A DNA stretch of 64,000 nt from Microbispora sp. ZYX-F-249. GTDB lineage: Bacteria > Actinomycetota > Actinomycetes > Streptosporangiales > Streptosporangiaceae. Below, one piece after another: positions 19,056 through 27,678 of the stretch (positions are counted from its first letter, which is position 1; the number at the start of each line of letters is the position of its first letter). The position numbers were made by a program, and so were the translations under genes. The notes below the pieces were generated by a model. That model had not been told where the DNA came from. It saw only the letters and a list, made by a program, of their open reading frames with translations, and did no database searches. The stretch spans positions 45,684-109,683 of the forward strand of contig NZ_JBDJAW010000028.1 in assembly GCF_039649665.1 (NCBI RefSeq). Reading direction: 5' to 3'.

Positions 19056-19276
19056 CCCCGCCGGCGGGCCGGGTGGCGCGAGCGTCCGCGCCGCCCCGGC
19101 TCCGCGTCCGGCCGCCCCGACTCCGCGTCGGCGTCCGCCGCCGTAGGCTGACGTCGTCGTGGAGAGGCCGCACGCGCCGGTCGGTGCCGGGGCGTGCGGA
19201 CGTCCCACGCCCGCTGCCCCACCCAGCTCGCCCGGGGACGAAGGCGGCCCCGGCTGACGCAAGGATCGGAGTCACC

Positions 19277-20503
19277 GTGTCCGGACCGCTCGACGGAGTG
19301 CTCGTCGTCGACCTGACCCGCGCCCTCGCCGGGCCGCACGCCGCGATGATGCTGGGCGACCTCGGCGCCCGCGTCATCAAGGTGGAGAACCCCGGTGGCG
19401 GGGACGACACCCGCGGCTGGGGGCCGCCTTTCGTGCAGCCCGAGACCGGCGACCGCGAGTCGACCTACTTCCTGTCGGCCAACCGCAACAAGGAGTCGAT
19501 CGCCCTCGACCTCAAGGACGACGCCGACCGGGAGGTGCTCACGGACCTGCTGCGCCGCGCCGACGTGCTGCTGGAGAACTTCCGGCCCGGCACGCTGACC
19601 CGGCTCGGGTTCGGCACCGACGTCCTGGCCGAGCTGAACCCCCGGCTGATCACGCTGTCGATCAGCGGCTTCGGGCACGACGGACCGGAGGGCGGCCGGG
19701 CGGGCTACGACCAGATCGCCCAGGGCGAGGCCGGGCTGATGTCCCTGACCGGGCCGGGGCCGGACGACCCGCAGCGCGTCGGCGTCCCGATCGGCGACCT
19801 GCTGGCCGGCATGTACGGCGCCTACGGCGTGCTGGCCGCGCTGTTCGAGAGGGAACGCACCGGACGCGGCCAGGTGGTGCGCACCTCGCTGCTCGCGGCG
19901 ATCGTCGGCGTGCACGCCTTCCAGGGGACGGCGTGGACGGTCGCCGGCCAGGTCGGGCGGCCGCAGGGCAACCACCACCCGTCGATCGCGCCGTACGGGC
20001 TGTTCCGCTGCAAGGACGGGTCGGTGCAGCTGTCGTGCGGCAGCGAGTCGCTGTGGCGCCGGCTCTGCGGCGAGTTCGGCCTGGACCCCGAGGCGCCGGG
20101 AATGGCGACCAACGGCGACCGCGTGGGCAACCGGCGGCGGGTGATCGAGCTGATCGAGGACGCCTTCGCGGAGCATCCCGCCGAGGAACTGCTGGCCCGG
20201 CTGGCCGCGGCGGGCATCCCGGCCGGCAAGGTGCGCACGATCGACGAGGTCTACACGTGGGAGCAGACCCTGTCACAGGGGCTGCTCGTCGACGTCGAGC
20301 ACGCCACCCTCGGCCGGCTGCGACTGCCCGGCCCGCCGCTGCGCTTCTTCACCCCCGGCCCGGACGGCGAGACCGAGACCACCCGCCGCGAGCACGCCGC
20401 GCCGCCCGTGCTCGACGCCGACGGAGCGGCGATCCGCGCCGAGGTGGCCCGGGACGCCGACGGCGCCCCCCGGCGGAGCCGGACGGGCGCACCCGGCGCC
20501 TGA
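19277..20503 (+). CDS. CaiB/BaiF family (family III) CoA transferase
   Basis: Moves CoA between carboxylic acids through an aspartyl-CoA intermediate. The 408-residue protein shows G-V-L-V-V-D-L-T-R-A-L-A-G-P near the N-terminus, G-A-R-V-I-K-V-E-N-P-G-G-G-D-D-T-R, then N-R-N-K-E-S-I-A-L-D-L-K, and N-F-R-P-G-T with G-Y-D-Q-I-A-Q-G containing the presumed catalytic Asp. GTG 19277 has GGAG 7 nt upstream. Substrates cannot be told; no acyl-CoA dehydrogenase or racemase partner is adjacent. Confidence 0.9.
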   Translation: MSGPLDGVLVVDLTRALAGPHAAMMLGDLGARVIKVENPGGGDDTRGWGPPFVQPETGDRESTYFLSANRNKESIALDLKDDADREVLTDLLRRADVLLENFRPGTLTRLGFGTDVLAELNPRLITLSISGFGHDGPEGGRAGYDQIAQGEAGLMSLTGPGPDDPQRVGVPIGDLLAGMYGAYGVLAALFERERTGRGQVVRTSLLAAIVGVHAFQGTAWTVAGQVGRPQGNHHPSIAPYGLFRCKDGSVQLSCGSESLWRRLCGEFGLDPEAPGMATNGDRVGNRRRVIELIEDAFAEHPAEELLARLAAAGIPAGKVRTIDEVYTWEQTLSQGLLVDVEHATLGRLRLPGPPLRFFTPGPDGETETTRREHAAPPVLDADGAAIRAEVARDADGAPRRSRTGAPGA

Positions 20504-20589
20504 ACGGGCGCCCGGGCCGTACGGCCTGTCCGGCTCTTGGCCCGGGCGGCCCGCGCGTGCTTCAATCACTGTGCGCGGTGGCCACTTGA

Positions 20590-20603
20590 TGGGTGGGCTC
20601 CAG
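20590..20603 (+). promoter_or_regulatory. Degenerate CebR/CelR-like box upstream of the LPMO gene
   Basis: TGGGTGGGCTCCAG matches the cellulose-regulon operator TGGGAGCGCTCCCA at 10 of 14 positions, mostly in the left half. It lies 102 bp before the LPMO start. The match is weak and may be chance in such GC-rich DNA. Confidence 0.25.
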
Positions 20604-20704
20604 GAGGGCGTGCGGCGATGCCGCATGCGTTCTTCTCGTACGACAGCCCCTGACGGCGCGACCTTCCCCGGAAGGCGTGCCCGCCCATCATGAGGAGAAC
20701 TTCA

Positions 20705-21790
20705 GTGCAATCCCCGCGTTTGAGATCGCTGTCCCTGAGATCCGGGCGCAAACTCGCCGTGCTCGCCGCGGTGGCGGCCGTGCTCGCCGGCGTCGTCGCG
20801 GTCCTGACGCAGACCGCGGCCGAGGCGCACGGCGCCCTGCAGGCCCCGGCGAGCCGCACGTACGCGTGTTACACCGACGGCCTCACCGGGGGCCAGATCA
20901 TCCCCAACAACCCCGCCTGCAAGGACGCCGTGGCGGCCGGCGGCACCCAGCCCCTCTACGACTGGTACGGCGTGCTCCGCTCCGACGGGGGCGGCCGCAC
21001 CCGGGGCTTCATCCCCGACGGACAGCTGTGCAGCGGCGGTTTCAGCAAGTACGCCGCCTACGACGCGCCGAGAACCGACTGGCCGACCACCACGCTGAAG
21101 GCGAACAGCACCTACAACTTCGTCTACGGGGCGTGGGTGCCGCACCCCGGCGGCTTCAAGCTCTACGTCACCAAGGACGGCTGGAACCCGGCCAAGCCGC
21201 TGACGTGGGCGGACATGGAGGAGCAGCCGTTCCTCACGGTCGACCCCGAACCCGCGGTCAGCAACGGCGCCTACCGCTTCTCCGGCAAGCTGCCCGACAA
21301 GAGCGGCCGGCACATCATCTACGCGGTCTGGTACCGGTCCGACAGCCAGGAGACCTTCTACGGCTGCTCGGACGTGAACTTCCTCCGCGACGGCGCCTCG
21401 CCCAGCCCCTCGCCGAGCCCGTCGCCGAGCCCCACGCCCGCCACGAACGACCCGTCGCCGACCCCCTCGCCCTCCCCGACGCCGCCGGGGAACCCGGCGT
21501 GCACGGCCACGGTGAAGCTGACCAACACCTGGCAGGGCGGCTTCCAGGGCGAGGTCACGATCAAGAACACCGGGACGAGTCCGCTCAACGACTGGTACGT
21601 CCAGTGGGCGATGCCGCTGGGCACGACGCTCACGCAGGCGTGGAACGGCACGTCCATGCAGAGCGGGCCGTTCATGATGATCCACGCGCCGGAGTGGAAC
21701 AAGACGCTGGCCCCCGGAGCCTCGGCCACGGCCGGGTTCCTCGGCAGCGGCTCGGCCTCCCCGTCGATCAGCGACATCACCTGCGGCTGA
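20705..21790 (+). CDS. Secreted AA10 lytic polysaccharide monooxygenase with CBM2
   Basis: Copper enzyme that oxidatively cleaves crystalline polysaccharide outside the cell. A basic N-terminus and hydrophobic helix end at A-E-A, so the mature protein begins with His42, the first copper ligand. The second ligand is the His in W-V-P-H-P-G-G (about residue 146). After the AA10 domain come a Pro/Ser/Thr linker (about 230-260) and a CBM2 (about 262-361) with conserved Trp residues and terminal Cys, which binds cellulose or chitin. AGGAGA placed 8 nt before GTG 20705 fixes the start; ATG 20690 overlaps that SD and is less likely. Confidence 0.93.
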   Translation: MQSPRLRSLSLRSGRKLAVLAAVAAVLAGVVAVLTQTAAEAHGALQAPASRTYACYTDGLTGGQIIPNNPACKDAVAAGGTQPLYDWYGVLRSDGGGRTRGFIPDGQLCSGGFSKYAAYDAPRTDWPTTTLKANSTYNFVYGAWVPHPGGFKLYVTKDGWNPAKPLTWADMEEQPFLTVDPEPAVSNGAYRFSGKLPDKSGRHIIYAVWYRSDSQETFYGCSDVNFLRDGASPSPSPSPSPSPTPATNDPSPTPSPSPTPPGNPACTATVKLTNTWQGGFQGEVTIKNTGTSPLNDWYVQWAMPLGTTLTQAWNGTSMQSGPFMMIHAPEWNKTLAPGASATAGFLGSGSASPSISDITCG

Positions 21791-21844
21791 CCGCTTCCCG
21801 CGACGCCGGGCGGACGGGCGCCGCCTGATCCGCCCGGCACTCAG

Positions 21845-21930
21845 CCGGGGGCTTCGCGCCCGCGCCGGGTGCCGGGGGCTCTGCGCCCGCGCCGGGTGCA
21901 GGGGGCTCTGCGCCCGCGCCGGGTGCCGGG
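21845..21930. repeat. Three tandem copies of a 27-bp repeat
   Basis: A unit beginning GGGGGCTCTGCGCCC is repeated three times at exact 27-bp spacing, with one or two changes between copies. A partial fourth copy follows. The length is a multiple of three, but no gene is convincing here. Confidence 0.8.
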
Positions 21931-22058
21931 GATGACGCCCGGGGAGGCCGTCGCGGCGGCTCCCCGGGCGTTGCGCGATGGGTGGGCGGAGGAGGATCCG
22001 CCTCTCGTACCCGCGGTGCGATAGCCACTGTGGGTGTGGCCTCACCTCCCTGGGGATG

Positions 22059-22074
22059 GTGGGAGCGCTCCCAC
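22059..22074. promoter_or_regulatory. Perfect CebR/CelR-type operator, no adjacent gene start
   Basis: GTGGGAGCGCTCCCAC is a perfect 16-bp palindrome containing TGGGAGCGCTCCCA, the known operator of the LacI-family cellulose-utilisation regulators CebR (Streptomyces) and CelR (Thermobifida). It lies 269 bp after the LPMO stop and no gene begins nearby. Confidence 0.65.
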
Positions 22075-22224
22075 ATGGCCCGGACCCTAACGCGCCGAAT
22101 CGCGCCGGACCAGCGGAGCCGCTCCGGCATGCGCTGTCCGCCCAGTTCACGGGCCGCAACGCGATGAAAGTTTCGCCGCGCGCGTCCCGGCGGCCCGTCA
22201 CGAAGCGCCGTCGGGAGGCGGGAG

Positions 22225-22923
22225 TCAGCGGGCCAGGGCGTGGTCGAGCGCGGTCTCGCGCCGGCCGAGGAACCGCGGCGAGGAGCGCAGCACCAGGCCG
22301 TCGGCCAGCCCCTTGGCCGCGGCCGGGAGCTCCCTGAGGGCGTAGGCCACCGTCTCCGCCGGCCAGTCGCGGCTCGAGTCGTCGCCGACCCCGAACGCGT
22401 CCAGCCCGGCCGTACGGCACAGCGCCACGGCCCGGGGGAGGTGGAACACCTGGGTCACGACGACGAGACGGGACGCGCCGAAGATCTCCTTGGCCCGTAC
22501 GCAGGAGTCCCAGGTGTCGAACCCGGCGTAGTCGAGGACGATCCTGTCCGCGGGCACGCCGCCGGAGACCAGGTAGTCGCGCATGACCGAGGGCTCGTCG
22601 TAGTCCCTGCGGCTGTTGTCGCCGGACAGCAGCAGGGCCCGCACCCTGCCCGTGCGGTACAGCTCGGCCGCGATGTCGAGCCGGGCGCGCAGCATCGCGC
22701 TGGGCTGCCCGTCCCGCACGCCCGCGCCCAGGACGAGCGCGGCCGGCATCGTTGGCACCTCGGCGGTCCAGCGCGTGCCCGGCTCGGCGGTCACCCGGTG
22801 GCCGGCGCTCGTCAGCCAGGCCCAGGTCATCGGCGCGAGCGGCAGCACGCTCAGGGCGACCAGCCCCTGGAAGCCGCGGCGCAGGGCCGTACGGGACCAG
22901 GTCCAGGGGCGTAAGACGCTCAC
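22225..22923 (-). CDS. SanA/YdcF family membrane-anchored protein (DUF218)
   Basis: The 232-residue protein has one N-terminal membrane helix (residues about 20-40). The DUF218 domain follows, with A-L-V-L-G-A-G-V, L-L-L-S-G-D-N, Y-D-E-P-x-x-M-R-D-Y-L and T-Q-x-F-H-L-P-R-A. The pattern is closest to the SanA branch, which in enterobacteria affects envelope permeability to vancomycin at high temperature; the reaction is unknown. Its GTG is 5 nt after the ctaA stop, so the two are co-transcribed and probably coupled. Confidence 0.88.
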   Translation of the reverse strand: MSVLRPWTWSRTALRRGFQGLVALSVLPLAPMTWAWLTSAGHRVTAEPGTRWTAEVPTMPAALVLGAGVRDGQPSAMLRARLDIAAELYRTGRVRALLLSGDNSRRDYDEPSVMRDYLVSGGVPADRIVLDYAGFDTWDSCVRAKEIFGASRLVVVTQVFHLPRAVALCRTAGLDAFGVGDDSSRDWPAETVAYALRELPAAAKGLADGLVLRSSPRFLGRRETALDHALAR

Positions 22924-22928
22924 CGGGG

Positions 22929-23924
22929 TCAGACCCCCGCGTGGTGGAGCTCCGGCCGCCCGTAGGCCGGGACGGGCGCGGGACCCCGGGTTCGCATCAG
23001 GAACACGACGCGCAGCGCGCAGACCCACACCAGTGTCGCCCCCAGCACGTGCAGGAGCACCAGTGCCGCGGGAACGGCGAGGAAGTACTGCACGTAGCCG
23101 ACCACGCCCTGGGAGAGCTCCACCGCGAGCAGCACGAGCGCGGCGCGCCGGGCCGGGCCGGGGGAGTCGGTGACGCGCAGGGCCAGCAGCAGGGCGAACG
23201 TCAGCCCGACGACGACGTAGGCGATGTCGGTGTGCAGCCGCACCACGCTCTGGATGTCGAAGCCGAAGCGGGAGGCCGCGTCGTCGCCCGAGTGGGGCCC
23301 GGTGCCGGTCACCACCACCCCGGCGAGCAGCAGCGCGAAGGCGGCCGCGGCCAGCACGTACCCCAGTGTGCGGATCTCCTTGCGGACCAGCCCCTCCGCC
23401 GGGGCGTCGCCCTCGCCCGCCCGCGCGAACAGCACGACGGCGGCGGCGATCATGCCGACGGACAGCAGGAAGTGGACGCTGACGGTCACCGGGTTGAGCA
23501 TCGTGTGGACCACGAGCCCGCCCCACAGGGCCTGGACGACGACGCCGGCCGGCTGCACCAGCGCGAGCCGCAGCAGGACCGGGCCGCGCTCGCCCCGCGA
23601 CAGCTTCCAGGCGGCGATCACACACGGCACCGCGACCGCGAGCACGAGGAACGCCAGCAGCCGGTTGCCGAACTCGATCGCCATGTTGAGGGGCGCGTGC
23701 GTGTCGATCCTGGCCGGGACGAAGCTGTCGGGCGTGCAGCGCGGCCAGGTCGGGCAGCCGAGTCCGGAGCCGGTGACGCGCACGGCGGCGCCGGTGACGG
23801 TGATGCCGACGTTGACCACGATCGCCGCCAGCGCCCACCGCCGCATCGACTCGTTCGTCGGGAACATGAACGAGCGGTAGAAGGCGAGCAGCCTGCCGCG
23901 GATCCGGTCGGTCGTGGGATTCAC
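22929..23924 (-). CDS. ctaA: Heme A synthase (COX15/CtaA family)
   Basis: Oxidises the C8 methyl of heme O to give heme A for aa3-type cytochrome oxidase. The 331-residue protein has about eight membrane helices. It carries G-S-G-L-G-C-P-x-W-P-x-C with the paired cysteines after helix 1, E-F-x-N-R-L-L-A-F, and conserved heme-binding histidines in V-H-T-M, S-V-H-F-L, R-L-H-T-D and L-L-H-V-L-G-A. GTG 23924 is preceded by TACGAT at 7-nt spacing and no SD, the leaderless pattern. It completes the ctaB pathway 11 kb away. Confidence 0.93.
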   Translation of the reverse strand: MNPTTDRIRGRLLAFYRSFMFPTNESMRRWALAAIVVNVGITVTGAAVRVTGSGLGCPTWPRCTPDSFVPARIDTHAPLNMAIEFGNRLLAFLVLAVAVPCVIAAWKLSRGERGPVLLRLALVQPAGVVVQALWGGLVVHTMLNPVTVSVHFLLSVGMIAAAVVLFARAGEGDAPAEGLVRKEIRTLGYVLAAAAFALLLAGVVVTGTGPHSGDDAASRFGFDIQSVVRLHTDIAYVVVGLTFALLLALRVTDSPGPARRAALVLLAVELSQGVVGYVQYFLAVPAALVLLHVLGATLVWVCALRVVFLMRTRGPAPVPAYGRPELHHAGV

Positions 23925-23931
23925 GGCATCA

Positions 23932-23937
23932 ATCGTA
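23932..23937 (-). promoter_or_regulatory. -10 element TACGAT for leaderless ctaA
   Basis: On the minus strand TACGAT is followed by 7 nt and the ctaA GTG, with no SD. Confidence 0.5.
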
Positions 23938-24006
23938 GGTGGCCCTGTGGGTGGTCCCTTCTCCGGACCCCGCCGCCCGCGGTGATCATCGCCGCGGCTG
24001 GGCCGG

Positions 24007-24012
24007 TACGAT
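24007..24012 (+). promoter_or_regulatory. -10 element TACGAT upstream of the GntR gene
   Basis: TACGAT is followed by a short leader containing GAGGAGG, before the ATG at 24049. No clear -35 is seen. Confidence 0.4.
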
Positions 24013-24048
24013 CGGCGGTACGGGACCGAGGAGGGCGGTGGCCGGTCG

Positions 24049-24759
24049 ATGGGCGGGGCGTGGGACGGACCGGCGGGACGCACGAGCGACGACCTCCGCG
24101 CACCGGACGGGAGAACGCGGCAGAAGAACCTGCGCGAGCGGGTGGCGCAGGCGCTGCGCGACGCGGTGGTGGCCGGGGAGATGCGGCCCGGCGTCGTGTA
24201 CTCGGCCCCCGCGCTGGCGGCGAGGTTCGGGGTCTCCGCCACACCGGTGCGGGAGGCCATGCTCGACCTCGCCAAGGAGGGCCTGTTCGAGGCGCTGCGC
24301 AACAAGGGCTTCCGGGTCGCGGAGGTGTCCGAGCGCGACCTCGACGAGATCATCGAGATCAGGCGGCTGCTCGAGGTGCCCACGGTGGCCCGGCTCGCCG
24401 GGCGATCCGCGGTCGTGGAGGCCGGGGAACTGCGCCCGATCGCCGAGGAGATCGTCTCGGCCGCGGCACGGGGCGATCTGCTCGCCTACGTGGCCGCCGA
24501 CCAGCGGTTCCACCTCGCGCTGCTGGCCCTGTCGGGCAACGTGCGGCTGGTCGAGACGGTCAGGGACCTGCGCGCCCGGGCCCGGCTCTACGGGTTGCGC
24601 GGCCGGCCCGACGCGCGGCTGCTCGCGGCCTCGGCGCGCGAGCACCTCGACCTCCTCGACGCCCTCGTACGCGGCGACGCCGCGGCGGCCGAGAGCCTGA
24701 TGAACCACCACCTGCGGCACGTACGGGCGATCTGGTCGGGCGGCCCGCCCGCGCAGTGA
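24049..24759 (+). CDS. GntR/FadR-family regulator (FCD domain)
   Basis: The 236-residue protein has a GntR winged helix (residues about 27-95: L-R-E-R-V-A-Q-A-L-R-D-A-V, then P-V-R-E-A-M-L-D-L and L-V-type wing) and a C-terminal all-helical FCD ligand domain with D-Q-R-F-H and an H-x-x-L-L-D-A-L segment supplying metal/ligand histidines. A long hydrophilic N-terminal extension precedes it. The SD GAGGAGG is 14 nt from this ATG, rather far. No metabolic operon is attached; it is divergent from ctaA and convergent with a DMT transporter. Confidence 0.85.
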   Translation: MGGAWDGPAGRTSDDLRAPDGRTRQKNLRERVAQALRDAVVAGEMRPGVVYSAPALAARFGVSATPVREAMLDLAKEGLFEALRNKGFRVAEVSERDLDEIIEIRRLLEVPTVARLAGRSAVVEAGELRPIAEEIVSAAARGDLLAYVAADQRFHLALLALSGNVRLVETVRDLRARARLYGLRGRPDARLLAASAREHLDLLDALVRGDAAAAESLMNHHLRHVRAIWSGGPPAQ

Positions 24760-24781
24760 GCGGCGGCCCGGGCGGACCGGG

Positions 24782-25693
24782 TCAGCCGTCGTCCCGGCGG
24801 GTGGCGCCGATGGAGGCGACGACCACGCAGCCGATCGCCGCCCACTCGCGAACCTGAAGCACCTCGCCCAGGACGAACAGGCCGACGAGGGCGGCGACGG
24901 CGGGCTCCAGGCTCATCAGGATCCCGAAGACCCGCTTGGGCATCCGGCGCAGCGCCTCGAGCTCCAGCGAGTAGGGGATGACCGAGGAGAGCAGGCCGAC
25001 CCCGGCTCCGACGAGCAGGATCTCGGGCCGCAGCAGGTCGGTCCCGCCCGCGGTGACGCCGATGGGCGCGATGACGACCGTCGCCACGATCATGGCGAGC
25101 GACAGTCCGCTGGCGCCGGGGAAACGGGCGCCGGTGGCCTGGGAGAACACGATGTAGGCGGCCCAGAACGTCCCCGCGAGCGCGGCGAATCCGATCCCCG
25201 CCCAGCTCGCGGTCCCCGCGTCGCCCCAGGGGGCGAGCAGGACCACGCCGGCGGCGGCCAGCGCCACCCACAACAGGTCGAGCCTGCGCCGGGAGGACAC
25301 CACGGCCAGGGTGAGCGGCCCGACGAACTCGATGGACACCGCGATCCCGATCGGCAGCCGGGCGAGCGCCTCGTAGAACGACAGGTTCATCAGGCCGAGG
25401 CTGAGCCCGAAGGCGGCGCCGACGGCGAGGTCGCGCCGCGACAGCCCGCGCACCCGGGGCCGGACGACGGCCAGCAGCATGACCGCGCCGGTGGCGATGC
25501 GCAGGAACACCACGGCCGTGGGGGGAAGCTGGGTGAACAGGTTCTTGGCCAGCCCGGCGCCCACCTGGACCGACAGGACGGCCAGCAGCACCAGGCCCGG
25601 CGGCGGTATCGCGTCGGACGCGGCCCGCAGCGCCCTGCCCGGCGACGGCCTCATGCGGTACGGCTCGGCCCCCGGAAGGGATTCAGCGGTCAT
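24782..25693 (-). CDS. EamA/RhtA-type DMT family transporter
   Basis: The 303-residue membrane protein has ten predicted helices in two EamA repeats. It includes F-L-R-I-A-T-G-A, a segment L-P-I-G-I-A-V-S-I-E-F-x-G-P-L (typical of the RhtA threonine/homoserine exporter branch) and the second-repeat S-L-E-P-A-V-A-A-L. Substrate is therefore likely a small amino acid or related metabolite, exported. ATG 25693 is chosen; ATG 25741 or 25654 are also possible, none with a strong SD. Confidence 0.85.
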   Translation of the reverse strand: MTAESLPGAEPYRMRPSPGRALRAASDAIPPPGLVLLAVLSVQVGAGLAKNLFTQLPPTAVVFLRIATGAVMLLAVVRPRVRGLSRRDLAVGAAFGLSLGLMNLSFYEALARLPIGIAVSIEFVGPLTLAVVSSRRRLDLLWVALAAAGVVLLAPWGDAGTASWAGIGFAALAGTFWAAYIVFSQATGARFPGASGLSLAMIVATVVIAPIGVTAGGTDLLRPEILLVGAGVGLLSSVIPYSLELEALRRMPKRVFGILMSLEPAVAALVGLFVLGEVLQVREWAAIGCVVVASIGATRRDDG

Positions 25694-25778
25694 GCCGGCG
25701 ACCCCAGACTGGCATTGATCACGGACAACGCCCGCAATCATATGCAGGGGCCGTCAGGCCGCCGGTAGGCCCCCGGGG

Positions 25779-26555
25779 TCATTCCCAGCGGAACGTGCGG
25801 GCGGCCAGGGCGAGCGCGCCCACCGTCCAGCACAGCAGCACGAGCAGCGCGCCGCCGGGGAAGCCGCCGCCGGCGCTCAGGACGGTCCGCAGGCCGGAGG
25901 TGAGCGCGCTGATCGGCAGCAGTTCGAGCACGTGCCGGACGCCCGCGGGGAACCGGTCCAGCGGGAACAGCACGCCGCCGAGCCCGAGCAGCACCAGGTA
26001 GACGAGGTTGGCCCCGGCCAGCGTGGCCTCCGCCCGGAGCGTCCCGGCCATGAGCAGGCCGAGGCCGCTGAAGGCCGCCGTGCCAAGCAGCAGGAGCGGC
26101 ACGGCCCACAGCGGATCGCCGTGCGGCGACCAGCCGAGCGTCAGCGCCACCACGACGATCACCACGACCTGCAGCGCCTCCACGGCGACGACGGCGGCGG
26201 TCTTGGCCAGCAGCAGCCCGGCCCGCGACAACGGGGTCGCGCCCAGGCGCTTGAGCACGCCGTACCGCCGCTCGAAACCGGTCGCGATCGCCTGCCCGGT
26301 GAACGCGGTCGACATGACCGCCAGCGCGAGGATGCCGGGGGCGACGAAGTCGACGCGCGGACCGGCGCCGACGTCCACCAGCGGGGCCGTGGAGAAACCG
26401 ACGAGCAGCAGGATCGGGATGATCAGCGTGAGCAGGAGCTGCTCGCCGTTGCGCAGCGTGGCCCGGATCTCCGCGCCCGCCTGGGCGAGGACCATCCGGT
26501 GCAGCGGCGCGGCCCCCGGCCGCGGCGTGAGGTCCAGTGTGGCGATCGTGGTCAC
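25779..26555 (-). CDS. ABC-2 type transporter permease
   Basis: The 258-residue protein has six membrane helices in the ABC-2 arrangement, with L-T-L-I-I-P-I-L-L-L at helix 1 and F-E-R-R-Y-G-V-L-K-R-L-G-A-T-P after helix 2, the conserved coupling segment. Its GTG overlaps the stop of the ATPase gene (GTGA). It forms an exporter with that ATPase. Confidence 0.9.
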   Translation of the reverse strand: MTTIATLDLTPRPGAAPLHRMVLAQAGAEIRATLRNGEQLLLTLIIPILLLVGFSTAPLVDVGAGPRVDFVAPGILALAVMSTAFTGQAIATGFERRYGVLKRLGATPLSRAGLLLAKTAAVVAVEALQVVVIVVVALTLGWSPHGDPLWAVPLLLLGTAAFSGLGLLMAGTLRAEATLAGANLVYLVLLGLGGVLFPLDRFPAGVRHVLELLPISALTSGLRTVLSAGGGFPGGALLVLLCWTVGALALAARTFRWE

Positions 26556-27508
26556 CGCAGCTCCCTGCCGGTCAGTTCGAGGAAGACGTCCTCCAGGGTG
26601 CGCCGCTCGATGCGCAGGTCCTCGGTGGTGACGCCCTCGGTGGCGCACCAGGCGGTGACGGTCGCGAGCAGCTGGGGGCCGACCTGCCCCTCGATGATGT
26701 AGTGCCCCGCGGGCGACTCCTTGGCCGCGCTGCCCGGCGGCAGCGCCGCCAGCAGTTCCTCCAGGTCGAGCCCCGGCCGCGCGCGGAACCTGAGCTGGCG
26801 CTCGGCGCCGGTCAGCGACTCGGGCGTGCCCTCGGCCACCACCCGGCCGTGGTCGATGACCACGACGTGGTCGGAGAGCTTCTCCGCCTCGTCCATCTGA
26901 TGGGTCGTCAGCACCACCGACACCCCGGCGGCGCGCAGGGCCGTGACGAGGTCCCAGCAGGCGTGGCGCGCCTGCGGGTCGAGCCCGGCGGTCGGCTCGT
27001 CCAGGAAGACCAGTTCGGGCCGTCCGATCACCGCCGCCGCGAGCGACAGGCGCTGCTGCTGCCCGCCCGACAGCCGCCGGTACGGCGTGCGCGCGTGCCC
27101 GGCCAGACCGAGCAGGCCGAGCAGGGCGTCCGGGTCGAGCGGGTGGGCGTAGAACCGGGAGACCACCCGCAGCCACTCGCCCGCGCGGGCGGCGGGAGGC
27201 ACCCCTCCCGTCTGCGGCATGATCCCCAGGCGCGGCCTGAGAGCGGGGTCGGCCGGGTCCAGGCCGAGCACGCGGACGGTCCCGCCGTCCGGCCGGCGGA
27301 AGCCCTCGCAGATCTCGATCGTGGAGGTCTTGCCGGCGCCGTTGGGCCCGAGGATCGCCGTGACGGCGCCCCGGGCGCAGGTGAGGGTGAGCCCGTCGAC
27401 GGCCGTGGTGCTCCCGTACCGCTTGACCAGCCCGTCGATCTCGACCGCGGGAGCGCCGCCGTCCGCGCCGCCACGCGCGCTGTCAAGCGTGCTGTCCACC
27501 CCCGGCAC
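26552..27508 (-). CDS. ABC-2 type transporter ATP-binding protein
   Basis: The 318-residue ATPase has Walker A G-P-N-G-A-G-K-T-S, the Q-loop near M-P-Q-T-G-G, signature L-S-G-G-Q-Q-Q-R, Walker B L-V-F-L-D-E-P-T-A-G-L-D and H-loop T-T-H-Q-M. A C-terminal extension of about 90 residues is of the drug-resistance (DrrA) type. GTG 27508 has GGGGAGG upstream. With its permease it probably exports a lipophilic compound. Location between ctaA and suf is common in actinomycetes. Confidence 0.9.
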   Translation of the reverse strand: MPGVDSTLDSARGGADGGAPAVEIDGLVKRYGSTTAVDGLTLTCARGAVTAILGPNGAGKTSTIEICEGFRRPDGGTVRVLGLDPADPALRPRLGIMPQTGGVPPAARAGEWLRVVSRFYAHPLDPDALLGLLGLAGHARTPYRRLSGGQQQRLSLAAAVIGRPELVFLDEPTAGLDPQARHACWDLVTALRAAGVSVVLTTHQMDEAEKLSDHVVVIDHGRVVAEGTPESLTGAERQLRFRARPGLDLEELLAALPPGSAAKESPAGHYIIEGQVGPQLLATVTAWCATEGVTTEDLRIERRTLEDVFLELTGRELR

Positions 27509-27678
27509 CGCACCGGCCTCCCCTCACGGACCGACCGCCAGAGCCGGCCGGATACGGGTCGTCCTGGTCAGTCGTCGACGGCATCGAGTCTAGGGAGCGG
27601 GAAGCGCGCTCTCGTCGGCGAGTGCCGTCATTCCAGCCCTCGGGGGTAAAGGATGGGGAAAAGCCTCGTCGTCGCAGG

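Larger units (their letters stand above)
21791..22224. other. 434-bp gene-free region between convergent genes
   Basis: No credible coding sequence is seen on either strand. It contains a triple 27-bp tandem repeat and a perfect 16-bp palindrome matching the CebR/CelR operator. Both flanking genes end here, so it is not a conventional promoter region. Confidence 0.6.

Noticed and set aside
21777..22130. Open frame on the minus strand across the 27-bp repeats
   Set aside because: It is Pro/Ala/Arg-rich, its repeat is explained by the DNA repeat, it has no SD, and it runs through the operator. Typical chance frame in GC-rich DNA.
22075..22170. Possible 31-codon ORF (ATG 22075) right after the CebR/CelR-type operator
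   Set aside because: Arg/Ser-rich composition, no SD and no resemblance to a protein; too weak to be the operator's target.
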